This document shows positions 30,873 to 37,966 of a DNA stretch of 38,022 bases, in pieces. The position numbers and the translations under genes were made by a program. The notes below the pieces were generated by a model. That model was given only the letters and a program-made list of their open reading frames with translations, had not been told where the DNA came from and ran no database searches. Origin of the DNA: a virus; the IMG/VR virus record IMGVR_UViG_3300042549_005319, positions 1 through 38,022 of that record; one strand, given 5' to 3'. Numbering within the stretch: the stretch's first letter is position 1; each line of letters begins with the position of its first letter.

Positions 30873-31531
30873 GTTACGGTTTTCAGAGCATCAATGACAA
30901 CGCTTTCGTGCAAATCGACTCGGAGGCTCCACGGCTTTGTATGTTGACACGCGGATCGTATTCAGGGACGGCTAACGCCACGGCGACATTTCCTCGCGCA
31001 GTAACTAGCCAAGATCCGCCGCTTGTTTTCATTCGACCGGATCAGACGGGAGTAATTCAGGTTCCGTATTCGGTCTGGTTCACCGGAGGGCCGGGCAACT
31101 GGACGGGGTTTTCGATGAGCGCCTCAAAGGTCAACGAGTCGCTGAGCGGTCAGTATTTCGTTGCGGCATGGGCGTCGATGGGCACCGCCTCGTACGGTCT
31201 TCGCTTATGGGATCAGAACGGTGCGCTTTGCTACGACAGCGGCGCGCCGGCGGTCATCGTGACATTCGCGGCGGGAGACTGGACGTATATAGGGACAGAG
31301 CAACTGAGTGTTGGTCGTAGATATATCTGGGGCATCAACAAAGTGCTTGGAGCTGGGGAGTACGTATCAATAAACCCTTTCACTATGTCCTGTCATAGCG
31401 AAGGTTCCGGCGGTAGTTGTGCGATCGGCGTCGATTACGCCAACGGTCGAATCATGATGTACAGCCTCGCTTTCACTGCGTGGACCAATCAGGGCCACCG
31501 CCCGTTTCTCTGCGCCAAATTGCTGGCCTGA
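30869..31531 (+). CDS. Distal tail protein
   Basis: 220 residues with MSYGFQSINDNAFVQIDSEA at the start, the same theme as the preceding protein (YGLRLWDQNGALCYDSGAP occurs midway, around residue 107), so the two genes look related or partly duplicated. Beta-rich with many Gly, Ser, Trp. It lies between J and the side fibre gene. Likely a virion component at the tail tip; role inferred from position. Confidence 0.65.
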   Translation: MSYGFQSINDNAFVQIDSEAPRLCMLTRGSYSGTANATATFPRAVTSQDPPLVFIRPDQTGVIQVPYSVWFTGGPGNWTGFSMSASKVNESLSGQYFVAAWASMGTASYGLRLWDQNGALCYDSGAPAVIVTFAAGDWTYIGTEQLSVGRRYIWGINKVLGAGEYVSINPFTMSCHSEGSGGSCAIGVDYANGRIMMYSLAFTAWTNQGHRPFLCAKLLA

Positions 31532-31555
31532 ACCTTTCATTTCTGGAGATACACA

Positions 31556-32806
31556 ATGCCCTGGTACAAGACGGGAACGGTCTCTGTCACCCAAAATTCC
31601 AACGCGGTGATCGGCACGGGCACTGCTTTTATTGCAAACAGCCGAGTCGGCGATGGCTGGCGAGGCCCGGACGGTCGCTGGTATGAGGTGACCAACATCG
31701 CCAGCAATACCGCGCTGTCGATCTCTCCGAACTACGAAGGCCCGACAGTGGCTGGCGGCTTCTACGCCATCATGCCGGTGCAGGGATACCAGAAGGATCT
31801 TTCCGATCAGGTCCGCGCAATCCTCAATGACTACGGCGATAAACTGGCAGCACTCGGGACTACCGGCAATTACGAAATCCTTCCGCTGACCAAGGGCGGT
31901 ACCGGGGCTACTGATCTTGCAAGCGCGCGCGAGGCGCTTCAGATTGATGACGTGCAGCCCATCAGCAAAGGCGGTACTGAGTCGAATACCGTCGCCGGCG
32001 CCAGGGCTAAGCTTCAAGTTGGGCCGCGCCGCAACCTAATCATGAATCCGCTCTTTAACGTCAATCAACGTCTTTACGGCGCCGAGGCGACCACGGCCGC
32101 CGGTCAATACACGTTCGACCGGTGGCGAATTGTCACCTCTGGGCAAAGCCTTCCATACCAGGTCAACAAGAATGGCCGCACAGTTAATCCTCCTGCTGGT
32201 GGACTTGAGCAGGTAGTGGAAGGCAGCTTTCTCAATGGAGGGACCTACACGCTTTCATGGGAAGGAACTGCTACGGCAACGATCAATAACACAGCCATTG
32301 CTAATGGGGCGCAAATTGCGCTGGCCGCGGGCGCGAATGCCATTGTTAAATTCACAGGCGGTTATCTGTTTTATCCGAAGCTTGAACTGGGCAGCCTACC
32401 AACCGGATACGACGATAGAAGTTACGGTGAGGAGCTAACACTTTGTCAGCGATACTACGAGAAGTCGTATCCCTTTGATGCGAAACCTGGGTCGATTTCT
32501 GGAGTTGCCAGTCCAAACGCCTCAAACGGTATGACATTTTCCTGCTCAGGATCTGGCACCAGAGCAATGGGGCGAACCAAATTTTCGGTTGAGAAGCGAG
32601 CTGTTCCCAGCGTTCGGTATTGGGATCAAGCGGGAAATCCAAGTTCGTTCTCCGCGGGCAACTTCGACGGCACTATCCAAACGAATGGATTCACTGGCGA
32701 CTCATTTCGAACCGTTCAGGCGAGCTCCTCCTATATCTGGGGACACTGCGCCAGAAACGCGGGGGATACATTCTTTTGTCATTGGGAGGCGTCGGCAGAG
32801 CTATGA
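31556..32806 (+). CDS. Tail fibre protein
   Basis: 416 residues. The N-terminal domain (WYKTGTVSVTQNSNAVIGTG, FIANSRVGDGWRGPDGRWYE) is the usual virion-attachment part of such fibres; next come two copies of a KGGTxA/S repeat (LTKGGTGATDLASAREAL, ISKGGTESNTVAGARAKL) that form a triple beta-stalk; the C-terminal half after RRNLIMNPLFNVNQR is a carbohydrate-type binding domain. It ends at an ATGA overlap with an assembly chaperone. Host contact is likely. Confidence 0.85.
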   Translation: MPWYKTGTVSVTQNSNAVIGTGTAFIANSRVGDGWRGPDGRWYEVTNIASNTALSISPNYEGPTVAGGFYAIMPVQGYQKDLSDQVRAILNDYGDKLAALGTTGNYEILPLTKGGTGATDLASAREALQIDDVQPISKGGTESNTVAGARAKLQVGPRRNLIMNPLFNVNQRLYGAEATTAAGQYTFDRWRIVTSGQSLPYQVNKNGRTVNPPAGGLEQVVEGSFLNGGTYTLSWEGTATATINNTAIANGAQIALAAGANAIVKFTGGYLFYPKLELGSLPTGYDDRSYGEELTLCQRYYEKSYPFDAKPGSISGVASPNASNGMTFSCSGSGTRAMGRTKFSVEKRAVPSVRYWDQAGNPSSFSAGNFDGTIQTNGFTGDSFRTVQASSSYIWGHCARNAGDTFFCHWEASAEL

Positions 32807-33201
32807 AATACAAACAATCGGAGGGTGACAGCGTCACCACGGACACTGGCCTCTGGATTCCAGCAGATCCAGAAAATACGGACTGGCAGGCATATCAGCA
32901 ATGGATTGGCGAAGGGAATCTGCCCGATCCGAGGTTCAGCGAGGACGAGTTGAAAGCTCAGAAGCTTATTCAGGCTTCACTTGAGGTTTCGCGGCTGCGT
33001 GCAATCGCAGATTACAACATCAAGCCTTTGCAGGATGCGGTGGATATTGATGAGGCTGGTGCCGAAGTCTTGGCTGGTCTGAGGCTCTGGAAAAAATACC
33101 GAGTCGCTCTCAGTAAGGTCGAAGCGCAAATGGGGTATCCGATGACGATTGAGTGGCCTGCCTCACCACCGGAAGCCAAGCCAAACGCCGATCAAGATTA
33201 A
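32803..33201 (+). CDS. Tail fibre assembly chaperone
   Basis: 132 residues from ATG 32803, overlapping the fibre stop. Pattern GLWIPADPENTDWQAYQQWI, a Glu/Asp-rich middle and ALSKVEAQMGYPMTIEWPAS: the middle and end match small proteins found after phage fibre genes (Tfa-like, DUF4376-like). They assist trimer folding and may remain bound to the fibre tip. A longer open frame starting at 32620 is a read in the fibre gene and has no ribosome site. Confidence 0.78.
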   Translation: MKYKQSEGDSVTTDTGLWIPADPENTDWQAYQQWIGEGNLPDPRFSEDELKAQKLIQASLEVSRLRAIADYNIKPLQDAVDIDEAGAEVLAGLRLWKKYRVALSKVEAQMGYPMTIEWPASPPEAKPNADQD

Positions 33202-33230
33202 CCGGCTCTGTAACTTCAATAACCAACCGC

Positions 33231-33262
33231 GTATTGGGCATCCGGCTTAGGCTGCCCAATAC
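33231..33262. terminator. Inverted repeat between convergent genes
   Basis: GTATTGGGCA (33231-33240) and TGCCCAATAC (33253-33262), a perfect 10-bp stem with a 12-base loop, lie between the fibre chaperone and the convergent FkbM gene. The T-run is weak on both sides, so it may be a bidirectional but inefficient terminator. Confidence 0.55.
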
Positions 33263-33273
33263 AGCTTTGTTAG

Positions 33274-34014
33274 CTATTTGAGAAATAATAATTTCTTGAT
33301 GGAATCAGTAAGGCTAAGGCCTTGGTGTATATAGAATGTGTTTGTTGTTGGCCCATTCATCGGCAATAACTTGTTTTCATCGTGATCATAACGTCGTGCA
33401 ACATATCCCAATGATTTCATGATTGTGGATACGTTGTGCCAATCTGAGTTTTCTACCATTATTATTGGCTTCGAGCGCTCGATTGTTCTTTTTAATCCGC
33501 GAAGAACCATCGACTCGGCGCCTTCGACGTCAACCTTAATTAGGTCGGGAGATAATTTTAAATCATCACCAACCCTCAAGTCGCATTTGACCTTCTCCAG
33601 CCTTGTAAGCCCGCCGCGCTCCAAGAATTTTTGCTTGACCCAAGGTAGTTCGTAGTATGAGTCTGTTATAGAAGCCTCTTCTATGAAGGCCTCTTCGTTT
33701 GAATATGGTATGTTTAAATAAAAGCTGCCCCCTTTATCGGCTAGGCCGTAGGGGTTTATTTCTATGTTTCCGGGTACTTCGCTCGCCAGGCTATTTAGTT
33801 CGTCTATAAGTATGGGGTTTGCTTCATACGAGTGAATGGTCGCGTCTGGAAAAAGTATTCGGAAGGATATAATGCTTTGGCCAAGATTTGCACCTATGTC
33901 GAGTATTGTGTTGATGCGTCTTGAGCCTATTGTGAAACCATAAAAATCAGTGTCATGAACTTCTTTGGTTTTCCATCGTTGCATCACTGCTTCTGATAAG
34001 TGCTTTAGTTCCAT
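33274..34014 (-). CDS. FkbM-family methyltransferase (moron)
   Basis: 246 residues. SAM-binding motif I is DIGANLG (D39-G45), followed by SYEANP (about 62-67) and the post-motif KVDVEGAE (D162, E164, G165), the signature of FkbM-type O-methyltransferases. These often methylate sugars. The gene is AT-rich, reversed between the fibre and lysis modules, and lacks late-operon context, so it is probably expressed in the lysogen. Methylating an O-antigen sugar would change the phage receptor; the substrate is not visible in the sequence. Confidence 0.88.
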   Translation of the reverse strand: MELKHLSEAVMQRWKTKEVHDTDFYGFTIGSRRINTILDIGANLGQSIISFRILFPDATIHSYEANPILIDELNSLASEVPGNIEINPYGLADKGGSFYLNIPYSNEEAFIEEASITDSYYELPWVKQKFLERGGLTRLEKVKCDLRVGDDLKLSPDLIKVDVEGAESMVLRGLKRTIERSKPIIMVENSDWHNVSTIMKSLGYVARRYDHDENKLLPMNGPTTNTFYIHQGLSLTDSIKKLLFLK

Positions 34015-34092
34015 GAGCGACTCAATCCTATTTTATTTAACAGAATAAACCTCAGAGCGCCACTGTACGTCTAATCCTTCCTGGAGAAAAGA

Positions 34093-34626
34093 ATGTCTAT
34101 CACATCGCAGCAGCTGCTGCAGATCCTCCCGAACGCCGGCCAACGAGCCGGCGTTTTTGCACCTGTCCTAAATACGGCGATGCAGCGGTACCAAATCGTT
34201 GGCAACAAACGCACCCCCGCGTTCATTGCTCAGATTGGCCATGAGTCGGGCCAGCTTCGTTACGTCCGCGAGATTTGGGGGCCAACCGTCGCCCAGCATG
34301 GGTATGAGGGGCGCGAAGACTTAGGCAACACCGTGGCCGGCGATGGCAGGAAGTATTGTGGGCGCGGCCTAATCCAGATCACCGGCCGGGCAAACTACGC
34401 CAAGTGCGGCGAGGCGCTTGGCCTCGACCTGATCAGCCATCCCGAGCTGCTCGAGCTGCCGCAGCATGCCGCGATGTCGGCGGCATGGTTCTGGAAGCAG
34501 AAGGGGCTGAACGATTTGGCCGATCGGAACGAGTTCAACACCATCACTCGACGGATCAACGGCGGGCTGAACGGATTGGCGGATCGGCTGGCGCTGTGGG
34601 AGAAGGCCCGGGCGGTGCTGGCATGA
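34093..34626 (+). CDS. GH19 endolysin (chitinase-like muramidase)
   Basis: 177 residues. Family 19 pattern: RTPAFIAQIGHESGQLRYVRE with catalytic E51 and second acid E60, then GRGLIQITGRANYAKCGEAL and AAMSAAWFWKQKGLNDLAD. These phage enzymes cleave the glycan strands of peptidoglycan at lysis. There is no signal peptide, so release requires a holin, presumably one encoded elsewhere (the pair at 5154-5737 is a candidate). GGAG lies before the ATG. The Rz gene follows with ATGA overlap. Confidence 0.93.
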   Translation: MSITSQQLLQILPNAGQRAGVFAPVLNTAMQRYQIVGNKRTPAFIAQIGHESGQLRYVREIWGPTVAQHGYEGREDLGNTVAGDGRKYCGRGLIQITGRANYAKCGEALGLDLISHPELLELPQHAAMSAAWFWKQKGLNDLADRNEFNTITRRINGGLNGLADRLALWEKARAVLA

Positions 34627-35129
34627 CCGTCCCATGGCGATTGCTCGGCCTGTTGGCGCTGGTTCTCGCCGGCTTCGGCGCCGCTTGGCAGTTTCAGGAC
34701 TGGCGCTACGGCCAGCAACTGGCAGAGCAGGCGCGGCTGCACGCCGAAACCCTCAATCAACTGACACAGGTGGCAGCCACCGCGCAGCAGGCCGAGCAGG
34801 ACAAACGCCTCGCGCTCGAGCTGCGCCTGGCGGCCAGCGAGCAAACCCACTTCAGGAAAATGACTGATGCTCAACGTGACCAAGATCGCCTGCGCGATCG
34901 CCTTGCCACTTCTGATCTGCGGTTGTCAGTCCTTCTCGACGCCAGCGACGCTGCCCCAGGCTGCAGCATGCCAGCCGCCACCGGCGCCAGCGGCGTGGAT
35001 CATGCAACCGTACGCGCCCGACTTGACCTGGCGCATGCTCAACGAATTATCGCCATCACCGACACCGGCGACCGTGGACTGATCGCTTTGCAAGCGTGTC
35101 AGGCATACGTGAAAAATCTGCAGCAGTGA
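34623..35129 (+). CDS. Inner-membrane spanin (Rz-like)
   Basis: 168 residues from ATG 34623, overlapping the endolysin stop. One N-terminal membrane helix (residues 5-22, WRLLGLLALVLAGFGAAW), then a long periplasmic coiled coil rich in Gln, Ala and Glu, and a C-terminal segment with two Cys. The Rz1 gene is embedded in another frame. Together the two proteins bridge the inner and outer membranes and fuse them in the last step of lysis. A long upstream open frame from 34356 is out of context. Confidence 0.88.
   Translation: MTVPWRLLGLLALVLAGFGAAWQFQDWRYGQQLAEQARLHAETLNQLTQVAATAQQAEQDKRLALELRLAASEQTHFRKMTDAQRDQDRLRDRLATSDLRLSVLLDASDAAPGCSMPAATGASGVDHATVRARLDLAHAQRIIAITDTGDRGLIALQACQAYVKNLQQ
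34867..35082 (+). CDS. Outer-membrane spanin lipoprotein (Rz1-like)
   Basis: 71 residues, wholly within the Rz gene in the +1 frame. Signal peptide with LLICGC lipobox (lipidated C20), then a Pro-rich mature part (ATLPQAAACQPPPAPAA), as in Rz1. The embedded arrangement is classic for spanin pairs. The ATG at 34867 has GGAAA upstream. The outer-membrane lipoprotein contacts Rz across the periplasm. Confidence 0.85.
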   Translation: MLNVTKIACAIALPLLICGCQSFSTPATLPQAAACQPPPAPAAWIMQPYAPDLTWRMLNELSPSPTPATVD

Positions 35130-35202
35130 TGGCGCCGCGCCATTCTTGCGAGGTCGCAAGCCGTGAACCATCATTTAAACTCGGACGGGATGAATGGTGA
35201 AC

Positions 35203-35289
35203 ATGGACAAGCAACTGGCGGGCTACTCAATTTTGATGACGATTATTTGGGTTTCAGTCGTTCTTTCCGTCATGTATTGGATGTCGTAG
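35203..35289 (+). CDS. Possible 28-residue membrane peptide
   Basis: ATG 35203 (or 35194) opens a short frame to TAG 35287-35289 encoding a single hydrophobic helix (SILMTIIWVSVVLSVMYWM) after a charged lead. A GGACGGGA stretch lies upstream. It sits between spanins and the gene at 35302, where the sequence is otherwise empty (35130-35202). It could be a small lysis regulator, but it may also be chance. Confidence 0.35.
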   Translation: MDKQLAGYSILMTIIWVSVVLSVMYWMS

Positions 35290-35301
35290 TGAAGGTAATA
35301 G

Positions 35302-35541
35302 GTGGCTGAATTGGAAGGCGTGGTGCTGAGCGAGAAGATGCAGAGAGAAGCAGATCGGCTGCTGGCCCAGATTGTCCGGGCTGATTCGATGATTATCGCT
35401 GTGAAGGCGGGAGCGCGGGCCGATGGCTTTGTGCTTGGACTGGAAACCGGAGGCGTTTTGCGCACCGGTGATGCTGAACGGCTGTACATCATTTTTGAAG
35501 CGGCGCTGGTGGAGCGCCTGAAGACTCTGGCACGGAGCTGA
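35302..35541 (+). CDS. Small hypothetical protein after lysis genes
   Basis: 79 residues from GTG 35302 (GAAGG six bases upstream). One helical start (KMQREADRLLAQIVRADSMI), then a strand-rich part (DGFVLGLETGGVLRTGDAER, LYIIFEAALVERLKTL). No motif recognised. It is the last + strand gene of the late region and ends base-to-base with the reverse SRAP gene at 35542. Confidence 0.65.
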   Translation: MAELEGVVLSEKMQREADRLLAQIVRADSMIIAVKAGARADGFVLGLETGGVLRTGDAERLYIIFEAALVERLKTLARS

Positions 35542-36222
35542 TCATCCGACCGGGTTGATCAGGTCCGGACCTTGGTTGCGGACATTCCCCACCGCCCGGT
35601 CAACCTTGAACCACTCAAAAACTTCTGTCGGCTCGCCCTGGTGCAGCACCATCTGTTCGGCGCGCTCTTTCGGCGTGGCCGGATCCAGCCATTCACGTGC
35701 AAGTTCAGGCGCTAGCGCTACCGGCCGCCGATCATGGATGTCGACCATCCCCCCGGCACTATCTGCGGTGATAATCACGAAGCCGTCGTGTTCGCTGGGA
35801 ACATGCTCGTTATTCGGGTATTGGCCGATTGCGGCGCATAGAATGGGTGAGCCATCCCGGTGCCGGATCAGGTAGGGCTGCTTTTTCGGGCCACCTTCGT
35901 CAACCCACTCGAACCAGTTGTTGATCGCGATGATCGCACGGTGCGGCCAAATCGCACGGAAGAACGGCCCGTGGGCAACTTTCTCTACGCGGGCGTTGAT
36001 TGGTGCCGCACGGTCGTTGGCCCAGTGCGGGCGCCACCCCCACCGCACCATATCGGCGTGGAGGAACTCACCCTCTTGGTGAAACAGCGCCAGCTGAGAC
36101 GTAGGCGCCGCGTTATAGCGCTCCAGTGGTTGTTCGTTGACAGTGCTGATCAAGGCGTTCGGCATGCTGAGCGCCTCCACGAAGTCATGAATGCCACTGT
36201 ACTGGGTAAGTCGTCCGCACAT
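35542..36222 (-). CDS. SRAP (YedK/HMCES) protein, abasic-site shield
   Basis: 226 residues from ATG 36220-36222, chosen because catalytic Cys must be residue 2 (MCGRL) and AGGAA lies upstream. C2, N37 (YNAAPTS), E105 (NNWFEW) and H163 (DIHDRRPV) are the SRAP active-site residues. SRAP proteins crosslink to abasic sites in single-stranded DNA through Cys2 and protect them. The gene follows another reverse gene by 23 bases, and a consensus LexA box precedes that pair, so it should be damage-induced. A possible prophage or host gene; the boundary is uncertain. Confidence 0.93.
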   Translation of the reverse strand: MCGRLTQYSGIHDFVEALSMPNALISTVNEQPLERYNAAPTSQLALFHQEGEFLHADMVRWGWRPHWANDRAAPINARVEKVAHGPFFRAIWPHRAIIAINNWFEWVDEGGPKKQPYLIRHRDGSPILCAAIGQYPNNEHVPSEHDGFVIITADSAGGMVDIHDRRPVALAPELAREWLDPATPKERAEQMVLHQGEPTEVFEWFKVDRAVGNVRNQGPDLINPVG

Positions 36223-36245
36223 TGCCAGTTCCTCGCATCGATCTT

Positions 36246-36971
36246 TCACCGTAGACCCGTTGGCACCGACTTCGTCACAAAACCTTTTCCTGCGCAGGTC
36301 GGACAATCCTCACGGGCATCAAAGCGATCGAGGCAGGCGGGGCACATGCAGAAGGCTGCCGACTCAATGTGCGGCCGCACCTTTTCAAAGGTGCGCAGAT
36401 CCCGTTCTTCATGCGCGACTTGCGCTGCATCTATAAGCGCCCGGTAAACATCAGCATCGGAAATTGGGCGGTGCGTCACGCCGGCGATCATCCGTTCGGT
36501 CTCTACCAACTGATATCGGCGACCATTCATTTCCAGCACCAAGCCTGAAATCTGTCCAATCTTCGGAGAAAGACCCAGAGTCAACCGAACACCATCCGCA
36601 TCAGAGTAGACCTTGCCGTCGTAGGCGAAGGAAGCGCCGCGTGGTTCATCACTTTCGAAGTTGAAGATTGACCGGCTGATCGTGCCCAGCAGGTCACCGT
36701 TGTCGATCTGAACGACATCATAGGTAGAGGCGCCGCGGTAGTGCCCGGGGGAGTTCTGCAGCTCCTCGACGGCGTGCCAGTACCCGGCGTCTGCCATTTC
36801 GTTCATGTCGAACTGCTCAAGCTGGTCGATCAGTCCCTCCTCGCGGAGCGTGGCTGTCATCTCATGAAGAGTTGCCCGGTGGCCTTCCGGGTTTTGCAGG
36901 CGGAAGTCCTGATCGTCGAGAGTCGTTCGCCATCGCTGGAGCCGTAGGGTTTTCGCTTGATCAAAATTCAT
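36246..36971 (-). CDS. Hypothetical protein with zinc-ribbon C-terminus, SRAP partner
   Basis: 241 residues. The N-terminal two thirds are mixed (RLQNPEGHRATLHEMTATLR, SRSIFNFESDEPRGASFAYD, GLVLEMNGRRYQLVETERM). The end has CMCPACLDRFDAREDCPTCA (about residues 206-230), a four-Cys zinc ribbon with DnaJ-like CPTCAGKG. The start at 36971 is 25 bases from a LexA box and the stop is 23 bases before the SRAP gene, so the two form an SOS operon. No family recognised; association with damaged DNA is inferred from context only. Confidence 0.75.
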   Translation of the reverse strand: MNFDQAKTLRLQRWRTTLDDQDFRLQNPEGHRATLHEMTATLREEGLIDQLEQFDMNEMADAGYWHAVEELQNSPGHYRGASTYDVVQIDNGDLLGTISRSIFNFESDEPRGASFAYDGKVYSDADGVRLTLGLSPKIGQISGLVLEMNGRRYQLVETERMIAGVTHRPISDADVYRALIDAAQVAHEERDLRTFEKVRPHIESAAFCMCPACLDRFDAREDCPTCAGKGFVTKSVPTGLR

Positions 36972-36995
36972 GCTGCTAGATTCGCTGTACAGATG

Positions 36996-37011
36996 CTGTA
37001 TATATGTACAG
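36996..37011 (-). promoter_or_regulatory. LexA (SOS) box
   Basis: CTGTACATATATACAG on the minus strand, i.e. CTGT-N8-ACAG with an alternating AT centre, the canonical LexA half-sites. It lies 25 bases upstream of the first gene of the reverse pair. A second CTGTACAG at 36985-36992 overlaps the leader but is too short to be a full box. Confidence 0.88.
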
Positions 37012-37060
37012 TAATTGAGGTGGCGCTAGCAGGCGAGGGGGAGGCGACGAGCTGCCTCAG

Positions 37061-37507
37061 TTATGACTTGGGCGCAGCCCGGTCAGCAGTGAACCTATGG
37101 AGATTGTCTGTTTCGTCAAGATCAAAGTATTTCATTAGCGTGTAATAGTTTGTTATCGCTCGGTTCAAAATATCAAAAGCCTCGGTTTTTGGATCGAAAT
37201 GCACATCGTCGTCGCCTTCCTTATCTATGTGCTTGGTTCGGTTCCTTGCGTGGTTCATGAGACCTATGATGTCTTTGGGCTTTGTTTCTCCTTCTTCATC
37301 TAAAGACTGTGAAATTTTTACCGCAGCGGCATGCAGGCTATTGAATGAAGATTCATGACCCTCGCGCTCAACGTAGACCCCCATAATTTCCTCGGCCGCC
37401 CCCGCCAGATGTAGCGCCGCAAAATAAGAGTCCTCCTGGTAATACATGCTTAAGGATCGATCCAGCAGTTGGACCGCTACGGAAAGCTTTGGCGTAGGTT
37501 TTTTCAT
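37061..37507 (-). CDS. HEPN-like helical protein
   Basis: 148 residues, nearly all helical. A first helix pair (SYFAALHLAGAAEEIMGVYV) and the segment NHARNRTKH (residues 85-93) carry an R88-N89-x3-H93 motif, the RN...H catalytic signature of HEPN ribonucleases; then a last helical segment (AFDILNRAITNYYTLMKYF). HEPN proteins are frequent as toxins and in phage defence. AGAGG lies upstream of ATG 37505-37507. It is 38 bases after a small reverse gene (37546), with which it may form an operon. RNase activity is inferred from the motif only. Confidence 0.7.
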   Translation of the reverse strand: MKKPTPKLSVAVQLLDRSLSMYYQEDSYFAALHLAGAAEEIMGVYVEREGHESSFNSLHAAAVKISQSLDEEGETKPKDIIGLMNHARNRTKHIDKEGDDDVHFDPKTEAFDILNRAITNYYTLMKYFDLDETDNLHRFTADRAAPKS

Positions 37508-37545
37508 TCTTAGCCTCTAGGGCTACCCCCCTTTTGGCAGACGAG

Positions 37546-37755
37546 TTATTCCGGCGTCATCAACACGGCCAAGGTCATCTTGATGAATTCCTCGTTCTTG
37601 TCGATTGCCCAAAGGGCGCCCCGGACGTTGTCGGCGACATCGGCCGACCCGCGCTGCTCCACCCAATTCGATAATTCCATGATGGCGGCCTCCAGGGCGA
37701 GTTGATTTTCGTTGATCTTGAAGAGCAGGGAAGGGAGTAGGTCTGAGTTCGGCAT
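37546..37755 (-). CDS. Small hypothetical protein beside the HEPN-like gene
   Basis: 69 residues from ATG 37753-37755 (AGGAA seven bases upstream). Acidic helical protein: LLPSLLFKINENQLALEAAI, LSNWVEQRG, GALWAIDKNEEFIKMTLAVL. I recall similar small proteins in other Pseudomonas prophage ends but know no function. As the first gene before a HEPN-like product it could be an antitoxin or just a neighbour. Confidence 0.7.
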   Translation of the reverse strand: MPNSDLLPSLLFKINENQLALEAAIMELSNWVEQRGSADVADNVRGALWAIDKNEEFIKMTLAVLMTPE

Positions 37756-37853
37756 TCTGGTTTCCTTGGCAGCCAAAGAACCAGCGTAGCACCGTGTTAC
37801 ATGAAGAGTGTTTTAACGATGGCAGGACGCCGGAGAGGGGGAAAACTCGGTCG

Positions 37854-37888
37854 AGTTATGGAACGCGTCCACAAAAGTTATGGAACGC
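37854..37888 (+). repeat. Direct repeats near the attachment region
   Basis: AGTTATGGAACGC occurs at 37854-37866 and 37876-37888 (22 bp apart). A second repeated word, CAGGACGCC, is at 37823-37831 and 37911-37919. The interval 37756-37966 has no gene. Short direct repeats next to a tRNA-associated prophage end are typical of arm-type integrase sites; this role is inferred. Confidence 0.45.
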
Positions 37889-37925
37889 ATTCGGCTAGAC
37901 GGAAATTTTTCAGGACGCCAGAAAC

Positions 37926-37955
37926 GACAAAGCCCTGAATAATCAGGGCTTTGTC
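37926..37955 (-). terminator. Perfect hairpin, tRNA transcript terminator
   Basis: GACAAAGCCCTGA / TCAGGGCTTTGTC, a perfect 13-bp stem with loop ATAA, 11 bases beyond the tRNA 3' end. On the minus strand the descending arm gives a GGGCTTTGTCGTTT tail, suiting termination of the tRNA transcript. It could also act for + strand transcription from the prophage. Confidence 0.75.
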
Positions 37956-37966
37956 GGTACCAAATA

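Noticed and set aside
36985-36992. CTGTACAG as a second LexA box
   Set aside because: The half-sites are directly joined, without the eight-base centre that LexA needs.
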